Assembly (NCBI RefSeq): GCF_000308875.1
Contig: NZ_BAGL01000124.1
Span: 1 to 64,000, forward strand
Direction: 5' to 3'
Source: Nocardia transvalensis NBRC 15921
GTDB taxonomy: Bacteria; Actinomycetota; Actinomycetes; Mycobacteriales; Mycobacteriaceae
DNA: 64,000 bases
The notes below the pieces were generated by a model. The model searched no databases. It had not been told where the DNA came from and saw only the letters and a list, made by a program, of their open reading frames with translations. How positions within the stretch are numbered: the stretch's first letter is position 1; every line of letters starts with the position of its first letter. This document shows positions 26,717 to 35,288 of the stretch, in pieces. Position numbers and translations under genes: made by a program.

Positions 26717-26776
26717 GAATCCCTCATCCAGTTCGACCGCATGTCTCCACACGGCATACTCATGCCACGACACAAC

Positions 26777-26795
26777 TAAGGTGATGCTTGCCTAA
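26777..26795 (-). promoter_or_regulatory. Iron box of the ABC importer operon
   Basis: On the minus strand it reads TTAGGCAAGCATCACCTTA, matching 13 of 19 consensus positions, with both TTAGG-like ends intact. It sits about 60 bp upstream of the binding-protein start. Confidence 0.7.
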
Positions 26796-26856
26796 TAGGT
26801 ACTCATACCTTTCGGAAAGAATCAACCCGCGGCCGTGAACACGCAGTTCGGGATTC

Positions 26857-28068
26857 TCAGCGTGTCGGCAGGATGCGGCCCGTGCATTCGCCGAAAGTGA
26901 GGGTGGTGTCGCCGGGACCCGGCGCGGTCGCGCGGAGGGTCACCTCGTCGCCGTCGCGGAGGAAGGCTATTTCCGTTCCGTCCGCGAGTTTCAGGGGTTC
27001 CGTTCCACCCCAGGCCATTTCGAGGAAAGAACCGCGCTGGCGGGGTTCCGGTCCGGAGATGGTTCCGCTGGCGAAGAAGTCGCCCGCGCGCAGGCTCGCG
27101 CCGTTGACGGTCATGTGGGCCAGCATCTGCGCGGCCGTCCAGTAGGTCGTGGCGTAGGGAGCGGTCGATACCACCTCGCCGTTGAGGACCACGTCGATAT
27201 CGATGTCGAAAGCCCATGCGGGAGTGGCGGTGTCGTCGAGGTAGTGGGCCGGCGGAGTGTCACGGGGCGGCGGGGCGATGCGCGCCCGGTCCAGGCACGG
27301 CAGGGGCGTGACCCACGCCGCGATCGAGGTGGCGAACGACTTGCCGAGGAACGGTCCGAGGGGGACGTATTCGAAGGCCTGGATGTCGCGGGCGGACCAG
27401 TCGTTGGTGAGGACCAGCCCGAAGATGTGCTCGTCCGCGTGGGCGAGCGCCACCTCGCCGCGCGCGACGGGGGCGCCGAGCACGAATCCGACCTCGGCCT
27501 CGATATCGAGGCGGCGGCTCGGTCCGAAACTGGGCGGGTTGTCGGGTTCGGGCCGCAGGCCGCGGGGACGGGCGATCTCGGTGCCGCTCGGCACGATGGT
27601 GCCCGCGCGGCCGTGGTAGCCGATCGGCAGGTGCTTCCAGTTCGGGGTCAACGGCGGCTGCCCGGGACGGAAGATCCGCCCGACGTTCGAGGCGTGGAAT
27701 TCGTTGCCGTAGAAATCCACGTAGTCGGCGACGGTGAAGGGCAGGTGCAGGGTCGCCTCGGCGAGCGGGACGGCGTCGGCCACGATATTCGCCGTCGCGG
27801 ACGGGTCGGTGAGGGCCGCTATCAGCCCGGCCCGCACCCGATCCCAGGTCTCGCGGTCGCGGGTCAGCAGGACATCGAGATTCGCGGCGTCCACCACGGC
27901 GAGGTCCTCGGCCGACGCGCCACCGCGCCGCAGCAGGGCCGCGGCCCCGAGCACGTGGTCGCCGATCCGCACGCCGAGTCTCGGCTCGCTCAGCGCCGTC
28001 GAGAACGAGCCGTACGGCAGATGGGTGATCCCGAATCCCTCGGTCGCCAAATGGTCGGCGGCGGTCAT
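26857..28068 (-). CDS. fahA: Fumarylacetoacetase
   Basis: A 403-residue FAH, the normal full length. An N-terminal SH3-like part precedes the catalytic domain: [20 protein letters not shown], metal-binding acidic residues in [12 protein letters not shown], and [21 protein letters not shown]. It hydrolyses fumarylacetoacetate to fumarate and acetoacetate, the last ring-derived step of tyrosine/homogentisate breakdown. ATG 28068 overlaps the stop of the CoA-transferase B gene (ATGA), so it is the distal gene of the homogentisate operon. Confidence 0.95.
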   Translation of the reverse strand: MTAADHLATEGFGITHLPYGSFSTALSEPRLGVRIGDHVLGAAALLRRGGASAEDLAVVDAANLDVLLTRDRETWDRVRAGLIAALTDPSATANIVADAVPLAEATLHLPFTVADYVDFYGNEFHASNVGRIFRPGQPPLTPNWKHLPIGYHGRAGTIVPSGTEIARPRGLRPEPDNPPSFGPSRRLDIEAEVGFVLGAPVARGEVALAHADEHIFGLVLTNDWSARDIQAFEYVPLGPFLGKSFATSIAAWVTPLPCLDRARIAPPPRDTPPAHYLDDTATPAWAFDIDIDVVLNGEVVSTAPYATTYWTAAQMLAHMTVNGASLRAGDFFASGTISGPEPRQRGSFLEMAWGGTEPLKLADGTEIAFLRDGDEVTLRATAPGPGDTTLTFGECTGRILPTR

Positions 28069-28724
28069 CGCAGTGCCTCCTGGAGCAGTGAGCCGGCTAC
28101 TTCTATCGGTGGTTCGGTGCGGGCGCGGACGTCCTCCACCCCGACCGCCGGAGCGAGTTCGACCAGGCGCAGCCCCGCGGGCGTGACGTCGAGGACCCCG
28201 AGATCGGTGATGATCCGGTGGACCACCGCGCGGCCGGTGTAGGGCAGTGTGCACTCGCGAACCAGTTTGGGCGTGCCGTCCTTCGCGTTGTGCTCCATGA
28301 GGACGACGACCCGGCGGGCGCCGTGCACGAGATCCATGGCGCCGCCCATCCCTTTGATCATCTTGCCAGGGATGGTCCAGTTCGCGATGTCGCCACGGGC
28401 CGAGACCTGCATCGCGCCGAGGATCGCGGCGTCGATCTTCCCGGCCCGGATCATGCCGAAGCTCGTCGCGCTGTCGAAGAACGCCGCGCCGCGCCGCACG
28501 GTGACGGTCTCCTTACCGGCGTTGACGAGATCCGCGTCGACGGCCTCGTCGTCCGGATACGGTCCGACGCCGAGGATCCCGTTCTCGGACTGCAAGACGA
28601 GTTCCACCTCGTCGGGCACGAAGTTCGGGACCAGCGTCGGCAGGCCGATGCCGAGATTGACGTAGTCGCCGTCGCGCAATTCGGCGGCCGCGCGGGCGGC
28701 CATCTGTGCTCTGGTCCACGGCAT
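28065..28724 (-). CDS. 3-oxoacid CoA-transferase subunit B
   Basis: A 219-residue beta subunit of the SCOT/PcaJ class. The catalytic Glu lies in [14 protein letters not shown], and the N-terminal family motif is [21 protein letters not shown]. With subunit A it would move CoA from succinyl-CoA to acetoacetate, the product of fumarylacetoacetase, feeding acetoacetyl-CoA to thiolase. A beta-ketoadipate substrate is possible for this family, but the homogentisate operon context argues for acetoacetate. It overlaps both neighbours by a few bases. Confidence 0.93.
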   Translation of the reverse strand: MPWTRAQMAARAAAELRDGDYVNLGIGLPTLVPNFVPDEVELVLQSENGILGVGPYPDDEAVDADLVNAGKETVTVRRGAAFFDSATSFGMIRAGKIDAAILGAMQVSARGDIANWTIPGKMIKGMGGAMDLVHGARRVVVLMEHNAKDGTPKLVRECTLPYTGRAVVHRIITDLGVLDVTPAGLRLVELAPAVGVEDVRARTEPPIEVAGSLLQEALR

Positions 28725-29494
28725 CAGCGCGACTCCTTCGTGACCGTGCGCTTCTCGATTCTCTTGTCCCGCACCTGATCCGGGGTGAGCGGGAGGACAT
28801 GGCGGACGTACACGCCCGGGGTGTGGATCTCGTCGGGGTCCAGGCTGCCCGCCGGCACCAGCTCCTCCACCTCGGCGACGGTCACACGCGCGCACATCGC
28901 CACGAGCGGGTTGAAATTGCGCGCGGATTTGCGGAAGACGAGATTGCCGTGGCGATCTCCCTTCCAGGCCCGCACCAATCCGAAGTCCGCCACGATCGCG
29001 CGCTCGAGGACGTGCTCGTGACCGTCGAACACCTCGACCGGTTTCGGGGGCGAGGCGACGGCGACGGATCCGTCGGAGGCGTACCGCCAGGGCAGCCCGC
29101 CGTCGGCGACCTGGGTGCCGACACCGGTGCGGGTGTAGAAGGCGGCGATTCCGGAGCCGCCCGCCCGCAGGCGCTCGGCCAGCGTCCCCTGCGGCGTCAG
29201 CTCGACTTCCAGTTCGCCGGACAGGTATTGGCGCGCGAACTCCTTGTTCTCGCCGACGTAGGAAGCGACGATCCGGCGCAGCCGCCGCGCGCCGAGCAGC
29301 AGTCCCAGCCCCCAGTCGTCGACGCCGGCATTGTTGGAGACCGCCTCGATATCGGTGACGCCCGACTCGAGCAGCGCGGCGATCAGCACGGACGGGATTC
29401 CGCTCAGCCCGAAGCCGCCGACGGCGACGGTCGCGCCGGAGGGAATCCGGCCGACGATATCCGCGGCGGTGGCGCAGACCTTGTCCACGGTCAC
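28724..29494 (-). CDS. 3-oxoacid CoA-transferase subunit A
   Basis: A 256-residue alpha subunit. It has the CoA-binding glycine motif [19 protein letters not shown], followed by [18 protein letters not shown] and [25 protein letters not shown] 29494 overlaps the stop of homogentisate dioxygenase (GTGA), and the end abuts subunit B. The tail after the conserved core is charged and short. Confidence 0.93.
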   Translation of the reverse strand: MTVDKVCATAADIVGRIPSGATVAVGGFGLSGIPSVLIAALLESGVTDIEAVSNNAGVDDWGLGLLLGARRLRRIVASYVGENKEFARQYLSGELEVELTPQGTLAERLRAGGSGIAAFYTRTGVGTQVADGGLPWRYASDGSVAVASPPKPVEVFDGHEHVLERAIVADFGLVRAWKGDRHGNLVFRKSARNFNPLVAMCARVTVAEVEELVPAGSLDPDEIHTPGVYVRHVLPLTPDQVRDKRIEKRTVTKESR

Positions 29495-30681
29495 CCCGCC
29501 TTCCGGCCGGCCCAGGCCCAGGCGTAGACGCCGTCGTCGACGGCGGTCCCGCCCTCGCCCAGTTCGAGTGGCCGGAAGGTGTCGACCATGACCGCGAGTT
29601 CGTCGAAGCTCTCCGCCCCGATCGAGGCCTCGACCGCGCCCGGCTGCGGGCCGTGCGCGTGCCCGCCGGGATGCAGCGATATCGACCCGACGCCGATCCC
29701 GGATCCCTTGCGCGCGGCGTAGTCGCCGCCGGCGTAGAACATGACCTCGTCGGAGTCGACGTTGGAGTGGTAGTACGGCACCGGGACCGACAGCGGGTGG
29801 TAATCCACCTTGCGGGGCACGAAGTTACAGATCACGAAGTTGTCGCCCTCGAAGACCTGATGCACCGGCGGGGGCTGGTGGACCTTGCCGGTGATGGGCA
29901 TGAAGTTCTCGACGTTGAACGTGTACGGATACAGGCAGCCGTCCCAGCCGACCACGTCGAACGGATGCTCGGCGTAGCGGAACCGGGTCCCGACGATCCC
30001 GCGGGACCCGCGATGCTTCACCAGCACCTCGACATCCGTGCCCGCGGCGAGCAGGGGCGCGCCGGGGCCGCGCAGATCGCGCTCACAGTAGGGCGCGTGC
30101 TCCAGCAGTTGGCCGTAGCGCGACAGGTAGCGTTCGGGCGGGGCGATGTGGCCGTTGCCCTCGATCGTGTACAGCCGGCTCGGACCGTCCGGCACCCAGC
30201 GATGCGTCGTGGCCCGCGGAATGACCACGAAATCGCCTGTGCGGTAGGGCAATTCACCGAACACGGTCTCGACCACGCCGCGCCCCGCCTCGACGTACAC
30301 GCATTCGTCGCCGACCGCGTCGCGGTAGTACGGCGAGACCGCCGCGGCCACCACGTAGCCGAGGCGCACATCGGCGTTGCCGAGGACGAGCCGGCGGCCG
30401 GTGACCGCGTCGGTCGCCTCGGCCGCGGCCTCGTCGAACAGGTTGTGCAGCCGCAGATGCCGGGGTTTGAGCGGGTGGTTCGGCGCCGTCGACTGGTCCG
30501 GGAGATGCCAGATCTCGCTGCCGGTGATCGCCGAGGGAATCGTGCGGTGGTACAGCAGCGACGAATCGGAGGAGAAGCCCTCCTCCCCCATCAGCTCCTC
30601 GTACCGGAACCCGCCCGCCTCGTCGCGGAACGCGGTGTGCCGGGTGTCCGGCACCTCGCCCACGCGTCGGTAGTACGCCAT
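29491..30681 (-). CDS. hmgA: Homogentisate 1,2-dioxygenase
   Basis: A 396-residue non-haem Fe(II) ring-cleavage enzyme converting homogentisate to maleylacetoacetate. Cupin elements are visible: [55 protein letters not shown] and [13 protein letters not shown], which contain the His/Glu iron ligands. It is the first gene of a four-gene operon with CoA-transferase A and B and fumarylacetoacetase. AGGA lies 7 nt before ATG 30681. An in-frame ATG two codons upstream is less well placed. A palindrome lies just upstream. Confidence 0.95.
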   Translation of the reverse strand: MAYYRRVGEVPDTRHTAFRDEAGGFRYEELMGEEGFSSDSSLLYHRTIPSAITGSEIWHLPDQSTAPNHPLKPRHLRLHNLFDEAAAEATDAVTGRRLVLGNADVRLGYVVAAAVSPYYRDAVGDECVYVEAGRGVVETVFGELPYRTGDFVVIPRATTHRWVPDGPSRLYTIEGNGHIAPPERYLSRYGQLLEHAPYCERDLRGPGAPLLAAGTDVEVLVKHRGSRGIVGTRFRYAEHPFDVVGWDGCLYPYTFNVENFMPITGKVHQPPPVHQVFEGDNFVICNFVPRKVDYHPLSVPVPYYHSNVDSDEVMFYAGGDYAARKGSGIGVGSISLHPGGHAHGPQPGAVEASIGAESFDELAVMVDTFRPLELGEGGTAVDDGVYAWAWAGRKAG

Positions 30682-30700
30682 AATCATCCTCGATGTTCGA

Positions 30701-30710
30701 TAACCGGTTA
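30701..30710. promoter_or_regulatory. Palindrome between hmgA and the divergent unknown gene
   Basis: TAACCGGTTA is a perfect 10-bp palindrome in the 72-bp space between divergent starts. It lies in AT-rich promoter-like sequence and is the best candidate operator for the IclR regulator encoded at 31631. Confidence 0.5.
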
Positions 30711-30753
30711 CTAAATGACCTATTATCGACCACTCTGCGCTAGAGTGTGAGCC

Positions 30754-31590
30754 ATGTCAATCCCGACCGTGTTTGCCGCCCTCGTCGACGACGCCGCGAT
30801 CTTTCCGCCGGGGTCGCTTCCGCTCCCCGAGGCCGTCCCCGCGCATGCCGCGCATCGGGGTTCGCCGCTGCGGGCCCTCGTCGGGCCGTTCGTCGTCGGG
30901 GCGGGCGATCTCGCGGCGGCGGCCGAATCGGCCACGCCCGCACTGTTTCCCGACGCCCTGCCGGTGAGCGTCGTCGTCCCGGGCCCGGAGGCCGTGGGTG
31001 CGACCGTGGACCTGGCCGGTCGCCTGCGCGTGACCCTGGCCGCGCTGGAGGTCAAACTCGACCCCGCGCGGCCGCTCGCCGAGCAGGTCGCGCGGATCGC
31101 GGCCCGCGACCGGCGGGGCGCGATCACCTATGTCGAGGCACCGCGACCGGGTCATGCCGAATGGCCCCAGGTGCTCACCGCGGTCGCCGGCAGTGGCCTG
31201 CGGCTCAAATTCCGCACCGGGGGCACCGAGGCGCGCGCGTTTCCGTCCGAGGCCGAGGTGGCCGAGTGGATCGCCGCCGCGGCGCGTACCGCCACGCCGT
31301 TCAAATGCACTGCGGGACTGCACAATGCGATCCGGCACACCGACGCGGTCACCGGATTCGAGCACCACGGCTTTCTCAATATCCTGTGCGCGGCGGCGGC
31401 CGCGGTCGAGGGCGCCACCGCCGGATCGCTCGCCGCGATCCTCGCCGAGCGGGATGCGCACGCGCTCACCGGCGCTCTCGCCGACCGGGCGCGCACCGCC
31501 GCCGCGCGGACCTTGTTCGCCTCCTACGGCTCGTGCAGCGTTCAGGAGCCCTACGACGATCTCGCCGCCCTGGGGCTGCTCGGGCCGTGA
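30754..31590 (+). CDS. Conserved unknown protein linked to homogentisate catabolism
   Basis: A 278-residue cytoplasmic protein that I do not recognise as a named family. Distinct segments are AALVDDAAIFPPGSLPL, LAALEVKLDP, SGLRLKFRTGG, FKCTAGLHNAIRH and HHGFLNILCA. Alternating strand/helix blocks ending in LKFRTGG and FKCTAGLH suggest a TIM-barrel-like enzyme with conserved Lys, Cys and His. It is divergent from hmgA and precedes the IclR regulator. No maleylacetoacetate isomerase is visible in this locus, so a role in that step or in aromatic-acid catabolism is worth testing; this is inference. Confidence 0.7.
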   Translation: MSIPTVFAALVDDAAIFPPGSLPLPEAVPAHAAHRGSPLRALVGPFVVGAGDLAAAAESATPALFPDALPVSVVVPGPEAVGATVDLAGRLRVTLAALEVKLDPARPLAEQVARIAARDRRGAITYVEAPRPGHAEWPQVLTAVAGSGLRLKFRTGGTEARAFPSEAEVAEWIAAAARTATPFKCTAGLHNAIRHTDAVTGFEHHGFLNILCAAAAAVEGATAGSLAAILAERDAHALTGALADRARTAAARTLFASYGSCSVQEPYDDLAALGLLGP

Positions 31591-31630
31591 TCGGCGGGCC
31601 GCGGTCCCGGCGGGTGCGGGAGGGAGAACA

Positions 31631-32326
31631 ATGTCAGCCGTGACACGCGCTGAACCGAACGAGGGTGCGCAGACGCTGGAACGCGGTCTCGCGGTACTGG
31701 TCGAGCTGAGCCGGCATCCCGGTGGCCTCACCACCGCCCAGGTCGCGACGGCGTGCGGGCTGCACCGGTCGATCACCACCCGTTTGCTGGTGTCGTTGCA
31801 GCGCACCGGATTCGCCCGCCGCGACGAGACAGGGGCGTACTCGGTCGGCCCGGCGGTCGGTGATCTGCTCGGCCTGTCGCGCCCGGAGTTGCGCGCCGTG
31901 GCCGCGCCCGTCCTCGACCGCCTGGCGCGCACGGTCGACGCCACCGCGTCGCTGGTCGAGGTGGTCGACGGGTACGCGGTGACCACCCTGGTCGCCGAAC
32001 CTCCCAGTGACGGACCGCGATTCTCCTATCGCCTGGGCAATCGCGATCCGCTCGATCGCGGCGCGGGCGGTGTGGCCGCGCTCGCCGCCGGACCGCCCCG
32101 TCCGGACGAACCGGACCGGGTCGCCTCGGCCCGCGCGCACGGCTACCTCACCACCCACGGCGAACTCAATCTCGGCGCCCACGCCATCGCGGCACCATTG
32201 CCCGGCTGGGGCCGTCCCGCCGCGATCAATATCGTCACCAACCGCGAGTCCGTCCTCGAGAACGCCCGGGACCCGCTCCTGGACGCGGTACGCGAGATCG
32301 GCATCCACACCGGCGACGCAATCTAG
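31631..32326 (+). CDS. IclR-family regulator of the homogentisate locus
   Basis: A 231-residue IclR protein. The winged helix is AQTLERGLAVLVELSRHPGGLTTAQVATACGLHRS-like (residues 12-47), followed by an effector domain in which the usual long signature is shortened (DRLARTVDATASLVEVVDGYAV). It starts at ATG 31631 after GGAGGGAG. It is downstream of the unknown gene and close to hmgA, and probably controls both through the palindrome at 30701, with an aromatic acid as effector. Confidence 0.88.
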   Translation: MSAVTRAEPNEGAQTLERGLAVLVELSRHPGGLTTAQVATACGLHRSITTRLLVSLQRTGFARRDETGAYSVGPAVGDLLGLSRPELRAVAAPVLDRLARTVDATASLVEVVDGYAVTTLVAEPPSDGPRFSYRLGNRDPLDRGAGGVAALAAGPPRPDEPDRVASARAHGYLTTHGELNLGAHAIAAPLPGWGRPAAINIVTNRESVLENARDPLLDAVREIGIHTGDAI

Positions 32327-32331
32327 CGCTG

Positions 32332-33087
32332 TCAGTTCAGCAGTGAGCCCAGCTGCCGGGCGGAGTCGACCACGGCCGCGCCCAGCGCGGGCTCGTCGTC
32401 GATCTCGAACACCGAGATGCCGATCGTCGTCTGCGGGCCGCCGCGCCGCCGCGGGACCGGGGCGGAGACGCCGAATACCGTCGCCACCACCTCGCCCCGG
32501 GTGACGGCGTAGCCGCGGCTGCGCGCGGCCTGAACTTCCGGGCGTTCGCCGGCGGTGGCCGGGAGACCGATCAGCATGGCCAGGCCCGCGGAGCCGCGGT
32601 CGATGGGGTGCACCTGGCCGGGCCGGAAGGCGACGTGCACCTGCGCGTTGCGCGGTTCCACGACCATGAGCGCGCGCACCTCGGTCTCGCTCTCGCGGAT
32701 CACGAGGTGCACCGTCGCGCGCGTGCGTTCGGCCAACTCCTCCATGACCGGCCGCGCCACGGTCCGCAGATCCTGTTCCACCGGCTCGGCGAGGGTGACC
32801 AGTCCCGCGCCCAGCGTGACGCGTTTGCTGTCGTCGCGCCGGCACAGCCGGTGGGCCTCCAGGGTGCGCACGAGCCGGTGCGCGACCGTGCGATGCACGC
32901 CGACCGCGTCGCCGACCTCGGTGATGGTCAGCCCGTGCGGATACCGCGACAGCACCTCGAGGATCCGCAGTCCGTGATGCAGCGTCTTCGACATTCCCGG
33001 GTCCAGTTCTGCCGCGGGTTTGCCCGCACTCGCCGATTCCGCGCTGTGATTCAACTCGACTTCCTTGACTTCTGTGAGCGGGGACAC
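32332..33087 (-). CDS. IclR-family regulator of the 33-38 kb catabolic cluster
   Basis: A 251-residue IclR protein: winged helix LHHGLRILEVLSRYPHGLTITEVGDAVGVHRTVAHRL (residues about 36-72), then an effector domain with TRATVHLVIRESETEVRALMVVE and GSAGLAMLIGLP. The start GTG 33087 gives a 30-residue polar N-terminal tail; ATG 32994 is an alternative but lacks a ribosome binding site. It is divergent from the NTF2/SDR/flavoprotein/MHS operon, with an ATCGCAC inverted repeat between, so it likely represses or activates that operon. Confidence 0.88.
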   Translation of the reverse strand: MSPLTEVKEVELNHSAESASAGKPAAELDPGMSKTLHHGLRILEVLSRYPHGLTITEVGDAVGVHRTVAHRLVRTLEAHRLCRRDDSKRVTLGAGLVTLAEPVEQDLRTVARPVMEELAERTRATVHLVIRESETEVRALMVVEPRNAQVHVAFRPGQVHPIDRGSAGLAMLIGLPATAGERPEVQAARSRGYAVTRGEVVATVFGVSAPVPRRRGGPQTTIGISVFEIDDEPALGAAVVDSARQLGSLLN

Positions 33088-33102
33088 TTACTCTGCATAC
33101 AT

Positions 33103-33129
33103 ATCGCACACTGCGTGCGATTATCGCAC
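33103..33129. promoter_or_regulatory. IclR-type operator ATCGCAC-N5-GTGCGAT plus a third half-site
   Basis: Perfect 7-bp inverted repeat at 33103-33109 and 33115-33121, followed by another ATCGCAC at 33123-33129. It lies between the divergent IclR regulator and the catabolic operon, just upstream of both starts. Confidence 0.7.
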
Positions 33130-33186
33130 GGACAGCGGTGACTATCAACCCGCCCCGACACCGTGCCGAGTTCGAGGAGACATTCC

Positions 33187-33633
33187 ATGACCAGGGTTCG
33201 ATCCGGCGGGCTGCCGGATCCCGCGACGGTCGTCGCGGTCCACCAGCTGTACGGCTTCCAGAGCCGGTCCATCGATGAGGGATGGACGGCCGAGTGGGCC
33301 GCGACGTTCACGCCCGGCGGCGAATTCCATTCGCCGACCTACCCCGAGCCGGTCGCCGGCACGGCCGCACTCACCGAATTCGCCGCCGCGTTTCGTGAGG
33401 GGGCGCGGGCGGCGAACGAGGTGCGGCGGCATGTGATCACCAATATTGCTGTCCGGCAATCGGATTCGTCGAACCTGGAGGTGACCGCCTACCTCCAGAT
33501 CATCGCGACGGCGCCCGGCGCGGACGCGCGGCTGGTGCGAATGACCACGATCGAGGACCGCCTCGAACTCGTCGACGGCGCCTGGCTCGTCGCCCGCCGT
33601 CGCGTCTTCCGCGACGACGCACCGCGGCCCTAG
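33187..33633 (+). CDS. NTF2-like (SnoaL/ketosteroid-isomerase fold) protein
   Basis: A 148-residue cone-fold protein: ATVVAVHQLYGFQSRSIDEGWTAEWAATFTPGGEFHSP at the N-terminus, then RRHVITNIAVRQSDSSNLEVTAYLQII and a closing strand. It is common as an auxiliary isomerase, dehydratase or small dioxygenase-like subunit in degradation gene clusters. First gene of the cluster driven from the ATCGCAC operator; GGAGA lies before ATG 33187. The substrate is unknown. Confidence 0.78.
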   Translation: MTRVRSGGLPDPATVVAVHQLYGFQSRSIDEGWTAEWAATFTPGGEFHSPTYPEPVAGTAALTEFAAAFREGARAANEVRRHVITNIAVRQSDSSNLEVTAYLQIIATAPGADARLVRMTTIEDRLELVDGAWLVARRRVFRDDAPRP

Positions 33634-33676
33634 CCGCCACGACCTTCACCCATCGAGAAATTCGGAGGAACTACAG

Positions 33677-34513
33677 ATGAGCAGCACGGCGCGAGAGGCC
33701 AATCCCGGGCGCACCGACGCGACGCCGCCCAGCGCGCACTACCCGGAGATGGACGGCAAGGTCGCCGTCGTCACGGGCGCGGCGCAGGGCATGGGGGCGG
33801 TCTTCGCGGCGGGCCTGGCCACCCGCGGGGTGTCGGTCCTCGCCGCGGATATCGATGAGGAGCGGGTCGTCGCCACCGCGGAGCGCATCAACGGGGAACT
33901 CGCCGGGCAGTCGCTCGCGGACAAGCCGGGCCGGGTCGCCGGCGTCCGCGCGGACGTCACCGTCGCCGCCGACCACGAGGAACTCGCCCAGCGGGCGCTG
34001 CGGGAGTTCGGGCGGATCGACTTCTGGATCAACAACGCCGGCATCTTCCCGTTCGCGGCGGCGGAGGAGATCTCCCCCGAGCAGATCGGCGCCACACTGA
34101 GCGTCAATGTCGAGGGTGTGCTCTACGGGGCGCAGGCCGCGGCGCGGCACATGAAGCCGGGCGGCGCGATCGTGAACATGTCGTCGGTCTCGGCGGTGCG
34201 GGTCCGCAAGGGACGCGGGGCGTACTGCACGTCGAAGGCGGCCGTCGCGCACCTCACCGAATCGCTCGCGGTCGAACTGGGCGACAAGGGAATTCGGGTC
34301 AACTCCCTCGCCCCGGGCTATATCGATACCGAGATGACCCGCTGGGTGCAGGACGATCCCGCCGCCCTCGCGCACGCGCTGGACGTGGTGCCGCTGCACC
34401 GGCTCGGCTCGCCCGAGGAGGTGTTCGGGCCGCTGCTGTTCCTGCTGTCCGACAGCGCCCGCTACGTCACCGGGCACAGCATCGCCGTCGACGGCGGGTC
34501 GCGTCATGTCTGA
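33677..34513 (+). CDS. SDR-family oxidoreductase
   Basis: A 278-residue classical short-chain dehydrogenase. The NAD(P) motif is [20 protein letters not shown], with [12 protein letters not shown], Ser in NMSSVSAV and the catalytic YCTSKAA (Tyr and Lys), then [17 protein letters not shown] after the second strand suggests NAD(H) preference. It oxidises or reduces an alcohol/ketone of an unknown alicyclic or steroid-like substrate. It overlaps the next SDR gene by 8 bp. Confidence 0.9.
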   Translation: MSSTAREANPGRTDATPPSAHYPEMDGKVAVVTGAAQGMGAVFAAGLATRGVSVLAADIDEERVVATAERINGELAGQSLADKPGRVAGVRADVTVAADHEELAQRALREFGRIDFWINNAGIFPFAAAEEISPEQIGATLSVNVEGVLYGAQAAARHMKPGGAIVNMSSVSAVRVRKGRGAYCTSKAAVAHLTESLAVELGDKGIRVNSLAPGYIDTEMTRWVQDDPAALAHALDVVPLHRLGSPEEVFGPLLFLLSDSARYVTGHSIAVDGGSRHV

Positions 34514-35288
34514 TCGGCCGGAGTATCCCGGGGTCGTCCTGGTCACCGGGGCCGCCGCGGGTATGGGCGCGGCGCACGCGCGGGCGCTGGGCGCGCTCGG
34601 CGTCCATGTGTGCCTCGCCGACGTCGCCGACACCACCGCACTCGCGGCGGAGATCACCGCGGCGGGCGGCTCGGCGAGCGCGCATACGCTCGACGTCGCA
34701 GACCGCGCCGCGTGGACCCGGATCGTGGACGAGATCCGTTCCACGCGTGGCGAACTCGGCGGGCTGGTCAACAACGCCGGGATCTCGCGGCGCCGGGAAT
34801 TCATGGACACCCCGGACGACGTCTGGGAAACGACGTTGCGTATCAACCTGTTCGGCCCGTTCTACGGAATGCAAGCCGTCGCACCGCTGATGCGTGATTC
34901 CGGCGGCGGGTCCATCGTCAACATCTCCTCGATCTCCGGGCAGATCGGCTACTTCTCGCCCGCCTATTCGGCGAGCAAATGGGGGCTGACGGGATTGTCG
35001 AAGTCGGCCGCGGGCGGACTGGCGCAGTGGGGTATCCGGGTCAACTCCGTTCATCCCGGCCTGGTCGGTACCGCACTGGTCAGCGGATCGGGCGCGTTCG
35101 TGGAGTCGTCGCTGCGGTCCATCCCGATGGGCCGGATGGGCGCGGCCGAGGAGATCACCGACGCCGTCCTGCATCTGCTGTCGGACCGGTCCAGCTATAT
35201 GACCGGCAGCGAGGTGACCGTCGACGGCGGCCTGGTCTCCAACGGCCTGTACCACCGCATCGTCGCCGAGACCGAGGGGAGCCTGTGA
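34506..35288 (+). CDS. SDR-family oxidoreductase
   Basis: A 260-residue classical [29 protein letters not shown] (Asp, NAD-type), [29 protein letters not shown] (catalytic Ser, Tyr, Lys) and [13 protein letters not shown]. It is paralogous to the preceding gene and could act on a second hydroxyl or keto position of the same substrate. Its TGA overlaps the flavoprotein start (TGATG). Confidence 0.9.
   Translation: MSDRPEYPGVVLVTGAAAGMGAAHARALGALGVHVCLADVADTTALAAEITAAGGSASAHTLDVADRAAWTRIVDEIRSTRGELGGLVNNAGISRRREFMDTPDDVWETTLRINLFGPFYGMQAVAPLMRDSGGGSIVNISSISGQIGYFSPAYSASKWGLTGLSKSAAGGLAQWGIRVNSVHPGLVGTALVSGSGAFVESSLRSIPMGRMGAAEEITDAVLHLLSDRSSYMTGSEVTVDGGLVSNGLYHRIVAETEGSL

Noticed and set aside
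27115-28242. 375-codon plus-strand frame opposite fahA
   Set aside because: It is antisense to a clearly identified fumarylacetoacetase.
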